A stretch of 64,000 bases of DNA from Alkalimarinus coralli (GTDB taxonomy: Bacteria > Pseudomonadota > Gammaproteobacteria > Pseudomonadales > Oleiphilaceae): the NCBI RefSeq assembly GCF_023650515.1, contig NZ_CP096016.1, positions 1,388,001-1,452,000 of the forward strand. The letters run 5' to 3'. This document shows positions 46,836 through 56,363 of the stretch, piece by piece. Within the stretch, counting starts at the first letter, position 1, and every line of letters starts with the position of its first letter. The notes below the pieces were generated by a model that did no database searches, was not told the origin of the DNA, and saw only the letters and a program-made list of their open reading frames with translations. The position numbers and the translations under genes are program-made.

Positions 46836-47375
46836 ATGTCGAATATGCCCTTACCATTAACTGTTAACCCAGTAAAACTTGCAGAACAGGGAACTGAACT
46901 TATTGGTTCAATCGCCTTGAGTAAGCTGCCAAGAGTATCAGAACTACTGGTTAGTTCTGAGGGTGAAGTGAATGCAGAGTTAGTGTTTGGTCGCGATGAG
47001 CAAAGGTTAAGAATATTAAGTGGCAAGCTGTCGTGTGACGTGTCTATGGTTTGTCAGCGTTGTCTGGAGCCGGTATCTAAAACGATTCAATCAGAATTTG
47101 TTTTGGGGCTTGTGCTAACTGATGAGCAAGCAGTAAATCTTCCAAAGATTTACGAGCCGCTGATGGTTGAGCTGGATGACAATATGGAGCTCTCTGATAT
47201 ACTTGATGAAGAGTTGCTCTTGAGTGTTCCAATGTTTGCTTACCATGAGCCAAAAGACTGTAAGGTTGATGCTTCTGTCGTTGATTTCTATGACGAAGAA
47301 GTAGAAGCTGATAAAACTGAAGATAAAAAGCCAAACCCTTTCGGGGTTTTGTCTAACATTAAATTTGATAAGTAA
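46836..47375 (+). CDS. yceD: DUF177/YceD family protein
   Basis: 179-residue acidic protein with the family Cys pair in VCQRCLEP and the DLDLSD-like segment VELDDNMELSDILDEELLLSVPM, ending in NPFGVLSNIKFD. YceD homologues are encoded just before rpmF in most bacteria and plants, where they affect 23S rRNA processing. rpmF follows 41 bases later. First gene of the ribosomal protein and fatty acid synthesis operon. Confidence 0.93.
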   Translation: MSNMPLPLTVNPVKLAEQGTELIGSIALSKLPRVSELLVSSEGEVNAELVFGRDEQRLRILSGKLSCDVSMVCQRCLEPVSKTIQSEFVLGLVLTDEQAVNLPKIYEPLMVELDDNMELSDILDEELLLSVPMFAYHEPKDCKVDASVVDFYDEEVEADKTEDKKPNPFGVLSNIKFDK

Positions 47376-47416
47376 CGTCGTATTCTTATCAGAGATTACT
47401 TGGGAGTAAATAACCA

Positions 47417-47596
47417 ATGGCAGTTCAAAAGAGTAAAGTAACTCGATCCAGACGTGGACAGCGTCGTTCGCACGATTCACTAAGTGCAGCTACACTATCG
47501 ACCGATCCGACTACTGGTGAAGTTCATCGTCGTCACCATGTGACTCCTGATGGCTTCCTTCGTGGTAAAAAGGTAATTGAGTCTTCTGACGACTAA
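47417..47596 (+). CDS. rpmF: 50S ribosomal protein L32
   Basis: 59 residues, short and basic. It begins [20 protein letters not shown] and ends [11 protein letters not shown], the usual L32 layout; the C-terminal zinc Cys residues of some L32 proteins are absent, as in other gammaproteobacteria. GGGAG precedes ATG 47417. The plsX start overlaps its last 20 bases if TTG 47577 is used. Confidence 0.97.
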   Translation: MAVQKSKVTRSRRGQRRSHDSLSAATLSTDPTTGEVHRRHHVTPDGFLRGKKVIESSDD

Positions 47597-48683
47597 TACT
47601 GCTTTGGTTGACCGAGTCACTGTTGCTGTTGATGCAATGGGTGGGGACTTAGCTCCCCAGGCAACAGTCATCGCAGCACTAGAAAGTCTCAAAAAAAATG
47701 AGGCCTTAAGCATTATTCTGGTTGGTAATCAGGATGATCTTGAGGCCTTGTTGCATCCGCAATCTGCTAATAGTTCTCATCCATCGAGTTCTTCATTACC
47801 ACCAGCTCTTATCCCCCTTGTTAATGACTTCCAAGATAGTGGTCGATTAACAATCCATCATGCGCCAGATGTGGTTCTAATGAGCGACAGGCCTTCTCGA
47901 GCCCTGAGAACCAAGCAAAAATCATCAATGGCAATAGCACTTCAGTTAGTCAGGGATGGCGCTGCAGAAGGGTGTGTTAGTGCTGGCAATACGGGGGCGT
48001 TGATGCTTTTGGGGCGATCTATACTAGGGATGTGTCCAGGGATTGATAGGCCTGCGATAACCAAACGTCTACCTTCACCAGCAGGATACTGCTATGTTTT
48101 GGATCTCGGAGCTAATGTCGATAGTACGGCAGAGCACTTGTACCAATTTGCGTTGATGGGGGCAATATTGGTAGAAGCGATGGAGGGCGTAAAAGCGCCT
48201 CGTGTTGCACTTATTAATGTTGGCGAAGAAGAGATTAAAGGCAGTGAGCAGGTCAGGCTTTCATCAACGATGCTGGCTGAGTGTGAAGGGTTAAACTACG
48301 TCGGGTTTGTTGAAGGTGGCGATTTATTTAACGGTGTTGCAGATGTCATTGTGTGCGATGGCTTTGTAGGTAATGTTGCCCTTAAAACCGGTGAAGGTGT
48401 TGCAAGGCTTGTGCATCAGGCATTGCGTGATATATTCGAAAAACACTGGTATACACGTTTGCTGGGTAAGCTTATTATGCCTTTGCTTGGTGGGCTACTT
48501 CAGCAGGTCGATCCTTCGCGGCACAATGGCGCACTCTTTGTTGGTTTACAAGGCGTTGTTGTTAAGAGTCATGGAAATGCAGACTCAGAAGCGTTTGCGT
48601 ATGCCATTGATCAGGCTTTTGATGAGGCCGAGAGGAAAGTCCCCGACTTAATCAATGACCGCCTTGATGAGTTATTGTTTTAG
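47577..48683 (+). CDS. plsX: phosphate acyltransferase PlsX
   Basis: Converts acyl-ACP to acyl-phosphate for phospholipid synthesis. 368 residues from TTG 47577, which overlaps rpmF; TTG 47604 ([15 protein letters not shown]) matches the family start better but has a weaker ribosome site. Motifs are [46 protein letters not shown] and [17 protein letters not shown] Ser-rich insert ([14 protein letters not shown]) lies near residue 64. There is no fabH between plsX and fabD, the Pseudomonas-type order. Confidence 0.95.
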   Translation: MSLLTTNTALVDRVTVAVDAMGGDLAPQATVIAALESLKKNEALSIILVGNQDDLEALLHPQSANSSHPSSSSLPPALIPLVNDFQDSGRLTIHHAPDVVLMSDRPSRALRTKQKSSMAIALQLVRDGAAEGCVSAGNTGALMLLGRSILGMCPGIDRPAITKRLPSPAGYCYVLDLGANVDSTAEHLYQFALMGAILVEAMEGVKAPRVALINVGEEEIKGSEQVRLSSTMLAECEGLNYVGFVEGGDLFNGVADVIVCDGFVGNVALKTGEGVARLVHQALRDIFEKHWYTRLLGKLIMPLLGGLLQQVDPSRHNGALFVGLQGVVVKSHGNADSEAFAYAIDQAFDEAERKVPDLINDRLDELLF

Positions 48684-48847
48684 CGCTGCATATATACTGC
48701 TATCCTTCTTATTATTCACGTTAGGCGCTGCTTGGTTATTGGTGCTTAGAGTTATTATGAGCGATTTTTGCAAGTATAGGCTGAGCTGGAAGGCAACTAT
48801 ACCTATAGCTAATCGCATTAACTAAATTTATAAATTACGCTGCAATT

Positions 48848-49783
48848 ATGAAAACATCGATAGTATTTCCAGGTCAGGGATCACAATCAATAGGCATGCT
48901 CTCAGAAGCCTATCAAGAGTTTAATACTGTACGTGAGTGCTTTGCTGAAGCCGCTGAGGTTTTGGGTTTTGATATGTGGTCATTAATCAGCAATGGCCCG
49001 CTAGAAGAGTTAAATAAAACTGAACATACTCAGCCCGCTATTCTAATTGCAAGTGTTGCGCTTTATCGCGTATGGCAAGAGTTGGGCGGTGCTGAACCTG
49101 TGTGTTTAGCTGGTCATAGCCTTGGAGAGTACTCTGCACTGGTAGCTGCTGGAGCGCTGCCCTTTGCTGAGGCTGTAAAGCTCGTTAGATTGCGCGGCCA
49201 ATTAATGCAAGAGGCTGTTCCTCTCGGCGAAGGCGCGATGGCAGCGGTTATCGGGCTAGATGACAGCGGCGTGATTTCTGCGTGCAATAGTGCTGCAGAG
49301 GGCGAGGTCGTATCAGCCGTTAATTTTAATGCGCCTGGACAGGTCGTTATTGCGGGTGCAAAAAATGCAGTTGATAGAGCTATCATTGCGTGCAAAGAAG
49401 CGGGTGCGAAAAGGGCGTTACCTCTTCCTGTCAGTGTTCCAGCTCATAGCGCGTTGATGAAACAGGCTGCTGAAAGGTTAGAGCATGCGTTACGCTCCCT
49501 TGATTTTAATGATGCCGTAATACCCGTTGTTCAAAATGTCACTGCTGAAATGGAAACCAACAAAGCTAAGCTGATTGATAATTTGGTAAAGCAGTTATAC
49601 TCGCCAGTGCTCTGGACTCAGAGTGTGAAATGTATTGCAGAGAATGGTGCTGAGGCAATAGTAGAATGTGGCCCGGGGAAAGTGTTAACGGGGTTGGCGA
49701 AGCGAATTGATCGAGGTCTCACTGGATTTAACATTGAAAGCCCAGAGAAGCTGCGTGATGCTTTGCAGGAAACGGCAAAGTGA
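48848..49783 (+). CDS. fabD: malonyl-CoA:ACP transacylase
   Basis: 311 residues. FPGQGSQSIGML opens the protein, GHSLGEYSALVAAGAL contains the catalytic Ser, VRLRGQLMQEAVPLG carries the malonyl-binding Arg, PVSVPAHSALM the catalytic His, and CGPGKVLTGL ends the fold. It loads malonyl groups onto AcpP, encoded two genes downstream. A 164-base gap after plsX could hold a promoter, but none is obvious. Confidence 0.96.
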   Translation: MKTSIVFPGQGSQSIGMLSEAYQEFNTVRECFAEAAEVLGFDMWSLISNGPLEELNKTEHTQPAILIASVALYRVWQELGGAEPVCLAGHSLGEYSALVAAGALPFAEAVKLVRLRGQLMQEAVPLGEGAMAAVIGLDDSGVISACNSAAEGEVVSAVNFNAPGQVVIAGAKNAVDRAIIACKEAGAKRALPLPVSVPAHSALMKQAAERLEHALRSLDFNDAVIPVVQNVTAEMETNKAKLIDNLVKQLYSPVLWTQSVKCIAENGAEAIVECGPGKVLTGLAKRIDRGLTGFNIESPEKLRDALQETAK

Positions 49784-49882
49784 TTGTTTGATATTGGGTA
49801 AATCAATAAGTCTCTATATACAAATGGTTATGATATGTTGGCCGCTTTCAGCGCGGCGATAACCAAAAAAAGGAGTTTGTTA

Positions 49883-50626
49883 ATGTCTTTAGATAATAAG
49901 GTTGCATTGATCACGGGGGCAAGTCGGGGGATTGGGAAGGCTATTGCTAAAACATTGGCTTCTCAAGATTATACTGTTATCGGCACCGCGACTACCGAAG
50001 AAGGTGCATCGGCTATATCGCACTATTTTGCCCGTTGGGGGTTGCGCGGTGACGGAATTGTAATGGATGTTTCGAGTTCTGAGTCGGTAGAAGAGGGGAT
50101 TGATCAGGTTAAATCAGCTTATGGTGTTCCGTTGGTTCTGGTCAACAACGCCGGTATTACGAAGGACAACCTCCTGCTTCGAATGAAGTCAGATGAGTGG
50201 GACTCAGTTCTGAACACAAACCTCTCTTCAATGTATCGAACTTCGAAAGCAGTATTAAGGGGTATGTCAAAGGCAAGGTGGGGGCGAATTATTAACGTCA
50301 GCTCTGTCGTTGCATCCATGGGGAATGCCGGTCAGGTTAATTACGCCGCTGCAAAGGCAGGAGTTGAAGGTTTTACGCGCTCTCTTGCAAAAGAAATTGC
50401 GGGCAGGGGGGTAACGGTAAACTCGGTCGCTCCGGGCTTTATCGAAACGGATATGACAAAGGAATTAAGTGAAGAGCAGGTTAATGCAATGCTTTCAATC
50501 ATTCCTGCTAAACGGTTGGGTAAGCCAGAAGAAATTGCAGGTGTTGTTGGATTTTTGGCGAGTGAGTCTGCCGGGTATATTACAGGCGAAACAATTAATG
50601 TGAACGGCGGAATGTACATGGGGTAG
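49883..50626 (+). CDS. fabG: 3-oxoacyl-ACP reductase
   Basis: 247 residues from ATG 49883, supported by AAAGGAG; an in-frame upstream extension is unlikely. It is a classic SDR: ITGASRGIGKAIA for NADPH, NNAGITKDNLLLRMK, the catalytic set INVSSVV and YAAAKAGVEGF, and the family end GETINVNGGMYM. It reduces 3-oxoacyl-ACP in each fatty acid elongation cycle. It sits between fabD and acpP. Confidence 0.96.
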   Translation: MSLDNKVALITGASRGIGKAIAKTLASQDYTVIGTATTEEGASAISHYFARWGLRGDGIVMDVSSSESVEEGIDQVKSAYGVPLVLVNNAGITKDNLLLRMKSDEWDSVLNTNLSSMYRTSKAVLRGMSKARWGRIINVSSVVASMGNAGQVNYAAAKAGVEGFTRSLAKEIAGRGVTVNSVAPGFIETDMTKELSEEQVNAMLSIIPAKRLGKPEEIAGVVGFLASESAGYITGETINVNGGMYMG

Positions 50627-50659
50627 CCCCCTTGGCCGCTTACCAACATTGTTTTTATG

Positions 50660-50690
50660 TTGAATTCACGCTTGTTTAAGGGGTTATATT
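50660..50690 (+). promoter_or_regulatory. possible acpP promoter
   Basis: TTGAAT (50660-50665) and TTATAT (50684-50689) are separated by 18 bases, about 55 bases before the acpP start. A dedicated promoter fits the high demand for acyl carrier protein and the terminator placed after acpP. Confidence 0.5.
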
Positions 50691-50742
50691 CTACTAGACT
50701 AGCACGCAACTAAGTGCTTGGTTTATATATAGAGAGGAAAGT

Positions 50743-50976
50743 ATGAGTACTGTCGAAGAGCGCGTTAAAAAGATTGTTTGTGAACAGCTTGGTGTAAAAG
50801 AATCTGAAGTTCAAAACACTTCATCTTTTGTAGAAGATTTAGGGGCAGATTCTCTCGATACAGTCGAGTTGGTGATGGCGCTTGAAGAAGAGTTTGAGAC
50901 TGAAATTCCTGATGAAGAAGCTGAGAAACTAGCGACTGTTCAGAATGCAATTGACTATATTATTTCAAATCAATAA
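50743..50976 (+). CDS. acpP: acyl carrier protein
   Basis: 77 residues, very acidic. [18 protein letters not shown] contains the serine (DSL) that receives the phosphopantetheine arm. The start [18 protein letters not shown] and the end [17 protein letters not shown] are normal for AcpP. AGAGGAAAG precedes the ATG. It is flanked by its own promoter-like site and a terminator, while fabF follows. Confidence 0.98.
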   Translation: MSTVEERVKKIVCEQLGVKESEVQNTSSFVEDLGADSLDTVELVMALEEEFETEIPDEEAEKLATVQNAIDYIISNQ

Positions 50977-51005
50977 CAAATCAGTTTTATTTTAGCCAAG
51001 CCATA

Positions 51006-51039
51006 GGCCGCGCGAATATTATATTTCGGGCGGCTTTTT
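51006..51039 (+). terminator. terminator between acpP and fabF
   Basis: GCCGCGCGAA and TTCGGGCGGC pair with one mismatch around a short AT loop, followed by TTTTT. It lies 30 bases after the acpP stop and would make fabF expression lower than acpP. Confidence 0.8.
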
Positions 51040-51091
51040 AGTTTCTAGGCGTGGCATTTACAGCTTGATAGCAGGCTTTGAGAGGTTTCAG

Positions 51092-52342
51092 ATGGCATTG
51101 AGGCGAGTAGTAGTTACGGGCACCGGTATGGTTTCACCTTTAGGTACTAATGTAACCGATTCATGGAATGCGGCTATTAAAGGTGTGAGTGGTATTGGTT
51201 ATATAGAGAGCTTTGACGCTGAAAGCTTTGCGACTAAAATTGGAGGCGCGGTCAAAGGTTTGGACGTCGAGGAATATCTCAGTAAAAAAGAGATTCGAAA
51301 AATCGATCGCTTTATGCAGTATGGCTTAATTGCATCCATACAGGCTGTTGAAGATGCGGGCTTAGCAGACTGCAAAGACACAGAGTTGCTTGAAAAAACA
51401 GGCGTTGCTATCGGTTCAGGTATTGGTGGGCTCGAAACCATTGAAAACAACTATAAGGCCTTGCTAGAAGGCGGGCCAAGAAAGGTTTCTCCGTTTTTTG
51501 TGCCTGGCTCTGTTATCAATATGATTTCAGGTAATTTGGCCATTCGCTACGGCTTTAAAGGTCCCAATATAGCCATCACCACGGCATGTACAACGGGAAC
51601 CCATAATATAGGCTATGCAGCACGAACTATCGCCTATGGAGACGCAGAAGTAATGATTGCAGGCGGGGCAGAAATGGCTACCACACCAACCGGCGTGGCA
51701 TCATTCTGCTCGGCTAGAGCGCTGTCGACCCGTAACGATGAGCCGGAGAAGGCGAGTCGACCATGGGATGTTGACCGAGATGGTTTTGTGTTGGGGGATG
51801 GTGCAGGAGTTATTGTATTGGAATCGCTGGAGTCAGCCCAAAAACGGGGAGCGAATATTCTTTGTGAGCTTGTCGGTTTTGGAATGAGCGATGATGCGTT
51901 CCATATTACGTCCCCACCAGAAAGTGGCGAAGGGGCGCAAATGTCAATGAAAAGAGCGCTTAAAGACGCGGGCATAAATACTTCTGAAATTGACTATATA
52001 AACGCCCATGGAACGTCGACGCCACAAGGTGATATAGCCGAGTGCAGAGCGATTAAGGCTGTTTTTGGACAGCACGCGTCAGCATTGAAGATTAGTTCGA
52101 CCAAATCGATGACCGGGCACTTACTTGGCGCGGCGGGCTCGGTTGAGGCAATATTTTGCATTAATAGTATTTTAAATAGTGTTGTACCGCCAACCATTAA
52201 CCTTGATAACCCTGATAAAGAGTGTGACTTGAACTTTGTTGCCCATCAGGCTCAAGAGGGCGAGGTACGATACGCGTTGTCAAACTCATTTGGGTTTGGT
52301 GGCACTAATGGCTCCTTAGTGTTTGCCAAATTTACGCATTGA
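51092..52342 (+). CDS. fabF: 3-oxoacyl-ACP synthase II
   Basis: 416 residues from ATG 51092 ([18 protein letters not shown]); GAGAGG lies upstream, and TTG 51065 would add nine residues. The thiolase-fold triad is visible: [13 protein letters not shown] with the catalytic Cys, [12 protein letters not shown] with the first His and [13 protein letters not shown] with Lys and the second His. It elongates acyl-ACP with malonyl-ACP. Confidence 0.97.
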   Translation: MALRRVVVTGTGMVSPLGTNVTDSWNAAIKGVSGIGYIESFDAESFATKIGGAVKGLDVEEYLSKKEIRKIDRFMQYGLIASIQAVEDAGLADCKDTELLEKTGVAIGSGIGGLETIENNYKALLEGGPRKVSPFFVPGSVINMISGNLAIRYGFKGPNIAITTACTTGTHNIGYAARTIAYGDAEVMIAGGAEMATTPTGVASFCSARALSTRNDEPEKASRPWDVDRDGFVLGDGAGVIVLESLESAQKRGANILCELVGFGMSDDAFHITSPPESGEGAQMSMKRALKDAGINTSEIDYINAHGTSTPQGDIAECRAIKAVFGQHASALKISSTKSMTGHLLGAAGSVEAIFCINSILNSVVPPTINLDNPDKECDLNFVAHQAQEGEVRYALSNSFGFGGTNGSLVFAKFTH

Positions 52343-52364
52343 TACGATTTTCGGAGTGACTGGT

Positions 52365-53219
52365 TTGTCGGCGTTTCCAGTTCTTATAAATGGTTGTTTG
52401 AAACAATCTATAGACATTTTTGACAGAGGGTTCATGTACGGAGACGGTCTTTTCGAGACTGTCAGGGTTGTTAAAGGTATTGCACCCTTATGGGAGTACC
52501 ATTGTAAAAGGCTAATTAAAGGCTGTGAAAAGCTCAAAATAGAGACTGACGATAAGCTAATTGAGCGGCTATGGTCTGGCCTCAACCGTGTCATCGAAAT
52601 TGCTGGAACCAAGTCAGACACCTGTATTGTTAAATTGATTATATCAAGAGGTGCTGGTGGCCGTGGCTATCAAGTGCCTGAGCAGAGTACAGCGACCGAA
52701 GTCGTTATATGCTATCCAGCTCCAAGCTATTCGTCGACTCACCCATCTGAGGGGGTCAACGTGACCACTTGTCGATATCGTCTGTCTGAGAACTCATATC
52801 TAGCAGGAATAAAGCACTTGAACAGACTGGATCAAGTGCTTGCCAGTTCTGAAGTACCCAAATCCTCTTCAGAAGGTATCATGCTTGACCAGCGTGGCCG
52901 CTTAATTGAGGGGACAAAGTCTAATATTCTGTTTTTTGGTGATGGCGAGATTGTCTCTCCAGCGACAGACTTATGTGGAGTTGATGGTGTCGCCAGAGAC
53001 TTTGTTTTCCTGAACGCCCAAGAGCTTGGCTTAAGTGCTCGTTTTGAGAGGGTGTTGCCATCTGCCATACATCAGTTTGAAGGCATGGCCGTGACCAATA
53101 GCGTACTAGGTATTTGGCCCGTTCGACAGATGGACGGTGCATTGTTGCCAATAAGCCCTCTGGTATATGATATACAGCGACTTTTTAATGAAAAATTAAT
53201 GTTCGAGTATAAAGTTTGA
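52365..53219 (+). CDS. pabC: aminodeoxychorismate lyase
   Basis: PLP enzyme that releases 4-aminobenzoate from aminodeoxychorismate for folate synthesis. 284 residues from TTG 52365, which has GGAG eight bases upstream and lies after the fabF stop; TTG 52323 would overlap fabF. Motifs are DRGFMYGDGLFETVRV, GIKHLNRLDQVLAS with the PLP Lys, and EGTKSNILFF. It is embedded between fabF and mltG as in Pseudomonas and Escherichia. Its stop overlaps the mltG start by four bases. Confidence 0.93.
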   Translation: MSAFPVLINGCLKQSIDIFDRGFMYGDGLFETVRVVKGIAPLWEYHCKRLIKGCEKLKIETDDKLIERLWSGLNRVIEIAGTKSDTCIVKLIISRGAGGRGYQVPEQSTATEVVICYPAPSYSSTHPSEGVNVTTCRYRLSENSYLAGIKHLNRLDQVLASSEVPKSSSEGIMLDQRGRLIEGTKSNILFFGDGEIVSPATDLCGVDGVARDFVFLNAQELGLSARFERVLPSAIHQFEGMAVTNSVLGIWPVRQMDGALLPISPLVYDIQRLFNEKLMFEYKV

Positions 53220-54247
53220 AAAAACGATTTATTGTACTAATTATAACGCTGCTCTTGATGTGCCTGGCGGCTCTATCAGCATGGGCATACTACAACTATG
53301 AGCTTCAAAAAGTAGTCGTTGCACAAGGCGATACGCTAGATGTGGAGATACAGTCGGGGCAAAGTTTTACCTCCGTTACGCATCAACTGGTTACAAAAGG
53401 GGTGTTAACGTCGCCCCAGATTATGAAGGTCTATGGCCGAGTCAGTGGCTTGAGTGGGAAGCTTAAAGCGGGAGAATATAGCTTAAAAGGGGCATTAACG
53501 ATTCCACAGTTGGTTGACGTTTTTGTTTCAGGTCGCTCTGTTAGTTACCAGATAACCCTTGTAGAAGGGTGGACTTTTAAAGAATTAATCAATGAGCTGT
53601 CTCGTCACGACAAGCTGAAAAAAGTGGTTATTGGAAATAAGCCCATGGATATACTTCGTGCTGTGACTGATGAGTATCAACACCCCGAAGGCTTATTTTT
53701 CCCGGACACCTACTTGTACAAGAAAAACGATACAGATCTCAGCATTTTGGTTCGCTCGTTTAATCGTATGCAAAAAGTACTAAACGAAGAGTGGGAAGCC
53801 CGCAATAAAGACGTACCATTGGCGTCGCCATATGAAGCGCTAATTCTGGCTTCGATAGTAGAAAAAGAAACAGGCGATGCATCTGAGAGGCAGCAGATTG
53901 CTGGCGTGTTTGTGCGGCGCATTATTAAAGGAATGAGATTACAAACTGATCCAACTGTTATCTATGGTTTGGGAGATAACTACAAGGGAAATATTACCAG
54001 GGCACACTTAAGGCAGTATACGCCGTACAATACCTATAAAATTAACGGCCTTCCTCCGACGCCTATAGCCATGGCGGGCAGAGAGGCAATACATGCCACG
54101 TTGCACCCTGACTCATCTAAAACGCTATACTTCGTCGCTAAGGGTAATGGGCTGCATCACTTTTCCGAGACATTGAAAGAACACATCAATGCTGTAAACA
54201 AGTACCAAATCTATAATCGAAAAAAGAGCTATCGCTCGACCAAATAA
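53216..54247 (+). CDS. mltG: endolytic murein transglycosylase MltG
   Basis: 343 residues. One N-terminal membrane helix (FIVLIITLLLMCLAALSAWAYY) is followed by a LysM-like segment and the YceG catalytic domain. EALILASIVEKETGD contains the catalytic Glu, with MRLQTDPTVIYGL and YNTYKINGLPPTPIAMAGREAI downstream. It cuts nascent glycan strands and ends their synthesis. TTG 53216 overlaps the pabC stop (TTGA), so the two genes are coupled. Confidence 0.94.
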   Translation: MKKRFIVLIITLLLMCLAALSAWAYYNYELQKVVVAQGDTLDVEIQSGQSFTSVTHQLVTKGVLTSPQIMKVYGRVSGLSGKLKAGEYSLKGALTIPQLVDVFVSGRSVSYQITLVEGWTFKELINELSRHDKLKKVVIGNKPMDILRAVTDEYQHPEGLFFPDTYLYKKNDTDLSILVRSFNRMQKVLNEEWEARNKDVPLASPYEALILASIVEKETGDASERQQIAGVFVRRIIKGMRLQTDPTVIYGLGDNYKGNITRAHLRQYTPYNTYKINGLPPTPIAMAGREAIHATLHPDSSKTLYFVAKGNGLHHFSETLKEHINAVNKYQIYNRKKSYRSTK

Positions 54248-54280
54248 TCAGCCAAGCGGGACAATTGAGGTTTATTCATA

Positions 54281-54913
54281 GTGAAAAAAGGGCTTTTCTT
54301 AACGGTAGAGGGGGCTGAGGGTGTTGGAAAGTCCACTAACATTTCGTTTATTCGCAGCACTCTGGAGTCTAAGGGGATTAAGGTTGTTGTAACCAGAGAG
54401 CCTGGCGGTACACCGATGGCTGAAGAGATTCGGGAAATCTTACTAAAAAATCGTGACGAACGTGTCGTTGAAAATTCAGAGCTGTTGTTGATGTTTGCGG
54501 CTAGGGCCCAGCATATTGAGAATCTGATTAAGCCCGCTCTTTTAAAAGGTCACTGGGTCATTTCAGACCGCTTTACGGATGCAACCTATGCGTATCAAGG
54601 CGGGGGGAGAGAAGTGGATGCTGAAAGAATTAGCATTCTTGAGAAGTTCGTACAAGGAAATTTTCGGCCTGATAAAACAATATTATTGGATGCGCCTGTT
54701 GAAATTGGTATGGCTAGAGCCCATAAAAGAGGTGAGCTTGACCGATTTGAGAATGAGAAGGGCATGTTCTTTGAACGTGTTAGAAATGTTTATTTGGAAA
54801 GACTGAGTAACGAACCTGATCGGTTCGAGTTAATTGATGCATCAAAGCAACTTGTAGACGTTCAGGTTCAACTTAAAAGTGTCGTTGAGTCGATAGTTGA
54901 TCAGACGGTTTAG
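54281..54913 (+). CDS. tmk: thymidylate kinase
   Basis: 210 residues. P-loop VEGAEGVGKSTN, the DRx motif in WVISDRFTDATYAYQGGGR, and TREPGGTPMAEEIR for dTMP binding. It phosphorylates dTMP to dTDP. GTG 54281 is the start (MKKGLFLTVEGAEG). It normally precedes holB in this operon, but here htpX comes next. Confidence 0.96.
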   Translation: MKKGLFLTVEGAEGVGKSTNISFIRSTLESKGIKVVVTREPGGTPMAEEIREILLKNRDERVVENSELLLMFAARAQHIENLIKPALLKGHWVISDRFTDATYAYQGGGREVDAERISILEKFVQGNFRPDKTILLDAPVEIGMARAHKRGELDRFENEKGMFFERVRNVYLERLSNEPDRFELIDASKQLVDVQVQLKSVVESIVDQTV

Positions 54914-54967
54914 AGATAAACGAATGGTACCGGTAGATAACGGTCAACCTTGAGAGTGAGGGATAAT

Positions 54968-55819
54968 ATGAAACGAATAATGCTGTTTATTGCGACGAAC
55001 TTCGCGATACTAATTGTATTGGGCGTTGTTTTGAACGTGGTGTTGCCTATTCTGGGAATTCACCCGGAAGGAACGGGAGGGCTTTTACTTATCTCAGCTG
55101 TTTTTGGGATGGGGGGGGCTTTTGTATCACTTGCGATGTCGAAGTGGATCGCCAAAAAAAGTGTTGGAGCTTATGTTATCGAGCAGCCTCGTAATGCTCA
55201 AGAGAGCTGGCTTCTAAGCACAGTGAAAAAGCAAGCCGATGCTGCTGGAATAGGCATGCCGGAAGTGGCCATGTATAACTCTCCAGAAATTAATGCATTT
55301 GCTACCGGCATGAATAAAAACAGTGCATTGGTTGCCGTCAGTACAGGCTTGCTACAAAGTATGACTCAGGATGAGGCAGAAGCTGTATTGGGCCATGAAG
55401 TAAGCCACGTCGCTAACGGTGATATGGTAACAATGACGCTGCTTCAAGGTGTTATGAACACCTTTGTATTTTTCTTTGCTCGAATAGCTGCAAGCGCCAT
55501 TAGCAGAGGAAGTGATAACAGGTTTATATACTTCATCACCGTGATGTTTTTTCAAGTCGTGTTTGGTGCGCTAGCAAGTATTATCGTTATGTGGTTTTCT
55601 CGCTACCGAGAATTTAGAGCAGATGAAGGCGGAGCCGATTTGGCGGGTAAGCAAAAGATGATAAATGCACTTAGAAGGCTGCAGGGAGATAGGACTGAAA
55701 GTCAGCTTGATGGTCAGCTAACGGCGTTTGGTATTAGCGGAAAACGTGGAATGTCTGAACTGTTTATGAGCCACCCTCCGCTGGAAAAGCGAATCGCTGC
55801 ACTGCAAGGGCAAATGTAA
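54968..55819 (+). CDS. htpX: HtpX membrane zinc metalloprotease
   Basis: 283 residues from ATG 54968 ([15 protein letters not shown]), with GAGGG upstream. Four membrane helices; the zinc motif HEVSH lies in [13 protein letters not shown], with the third ligand Glu in [14 protein letters not shown]. It degrades misfolded inner-membrane proteins together with FtsH. It is not usually found beside tmk, so this is a local rearrangement. Confidence 0.96.
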   Translation: MKRIMLFIATNFAILIVLGVVLNVVLPILGIHPEGTGGLLLISAVFGMGGAFVSLAMSKWIAKKSVGAYVIEQPRNAQESWLLSTVKKQADAAGIGMPEVAMYNSPEINAFATGMNKNSALVAVSTGLLQSMTQDEAEAVLGHEVSHVANGDMVTMTLLQGVMNTFVFFFARIAASAISRGSDNRFIYFITVMFFQVVFGALASIIVMWFSRYREFRADEGGADLAGKQKMINALRRLQGDRTESQLDGQLTAFGISGKRGMSELFMSHPPLEKRIAALQGQM

Positions 55820-55833
55820 AACAGGGGCGATGT

Positions 55834-55887
55834 AAAAACTGCGCAGCTCTATTATTGAATGAATACGAGAGAGTGGCGCAGTTTTTT
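55834..55887. terminator. convergent terminator between htpX and the epimerase gene
   Basis: AAAAACTGCGC (55834-55844) and GCGCAGTTTTTT (55876-55887) form an 11-bp stem with a long loop containing a further CTCT/GAGAG pairing. It has A- and T-runs on both sides, so it can serve both strands. Confidence 0.75.
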
Positions 55888-55907
55888 AGCTTAAATTGCT
55901 TATGAGC

Positions 55908-56309
55908 CTATTTCTGCTTAGAGCAAATTTCTAGCAGCGTTCCTTTGGTTGAACGTGGATGCATGAAGGCAATTTGATTACCATGAGCACCTTTTCTTGG
56001 AACGCTATCAATCATCTCAAAATCAAGGTCAATAAGTCGCTGTATTTCAGCTTCGATATCGTCAACAGCTAATGCGATATGGTGCATACGGCCACCATTT
56101 TTATCAATAAACTTTGCAATAGGGCTCGATGGGTCAGTCGCTGCAAGCAATTCAAAGTAAGACTCGCCAACTTTGAAGAATGCGGTTTCAACTTTTTGTT
56201 CGTCAACAACTTCGGTGCCCACAAACTCTAGACCTATATTCTTATAGATCTCGATTGCCTCTTCCAGATCAGTTACTGCTATTCCTAAATGGTCTATCTT
56301 TTTAATCAT
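55908..56309 (-). CDS. methylmalonyl/ethylmalonyl-CoA epimerase
   Basis: 133-residue vicinal-oxygen-chelate protein. KKIDHLGIAVTDLEEAIEIYKNIGLEF and GRMHHIALAVDDIEAEIQRL carry the metal-binding His residues, with a later Glu in GTLLEICSK. The family interconverts (R)- and (S)-methylmalonyl-CoA and ethylmalonyl-CoA. As the last gene of the minus-strand ethylmalonyl-CoA cluster, it fits the epimerase step between Ccr and Ecm. Confidence 0.93.
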   Translation of the reverse strand: MIKKIDHLGIAVTDLEEAIEIYKNIGLEFVGTEVVDEQKVETAFFKVGESYFELLAATDPSSPIAKFIDKNGGRMHHIALAVDDIEAEIQRLIDLDFEMIDSVPRKGAHGNQIAFMHPRSTKGTLLEICSKQK

Positions 56310-56331
56310 GGCTTAAAACTCAAATTGAAAG

Positions 56332-56355
56332 CCCCTCATCAAAATAGATGAGGGG
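56332..56355 (-). terminator. hairpin between ccr and the epimerase gene
   Basis: CCCCTCATC and GATGAGGGG form a perfect 9-bp stem with a six-base loop, nine bases past the ccr stop. The minus-strand tail (CTTTCAATTT) is only weakly U-rich, so it may attenuate or stabilise rather than fully terminate. Confidence 0.5.
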
Positions 56356-56363
56356 AGTGTATG

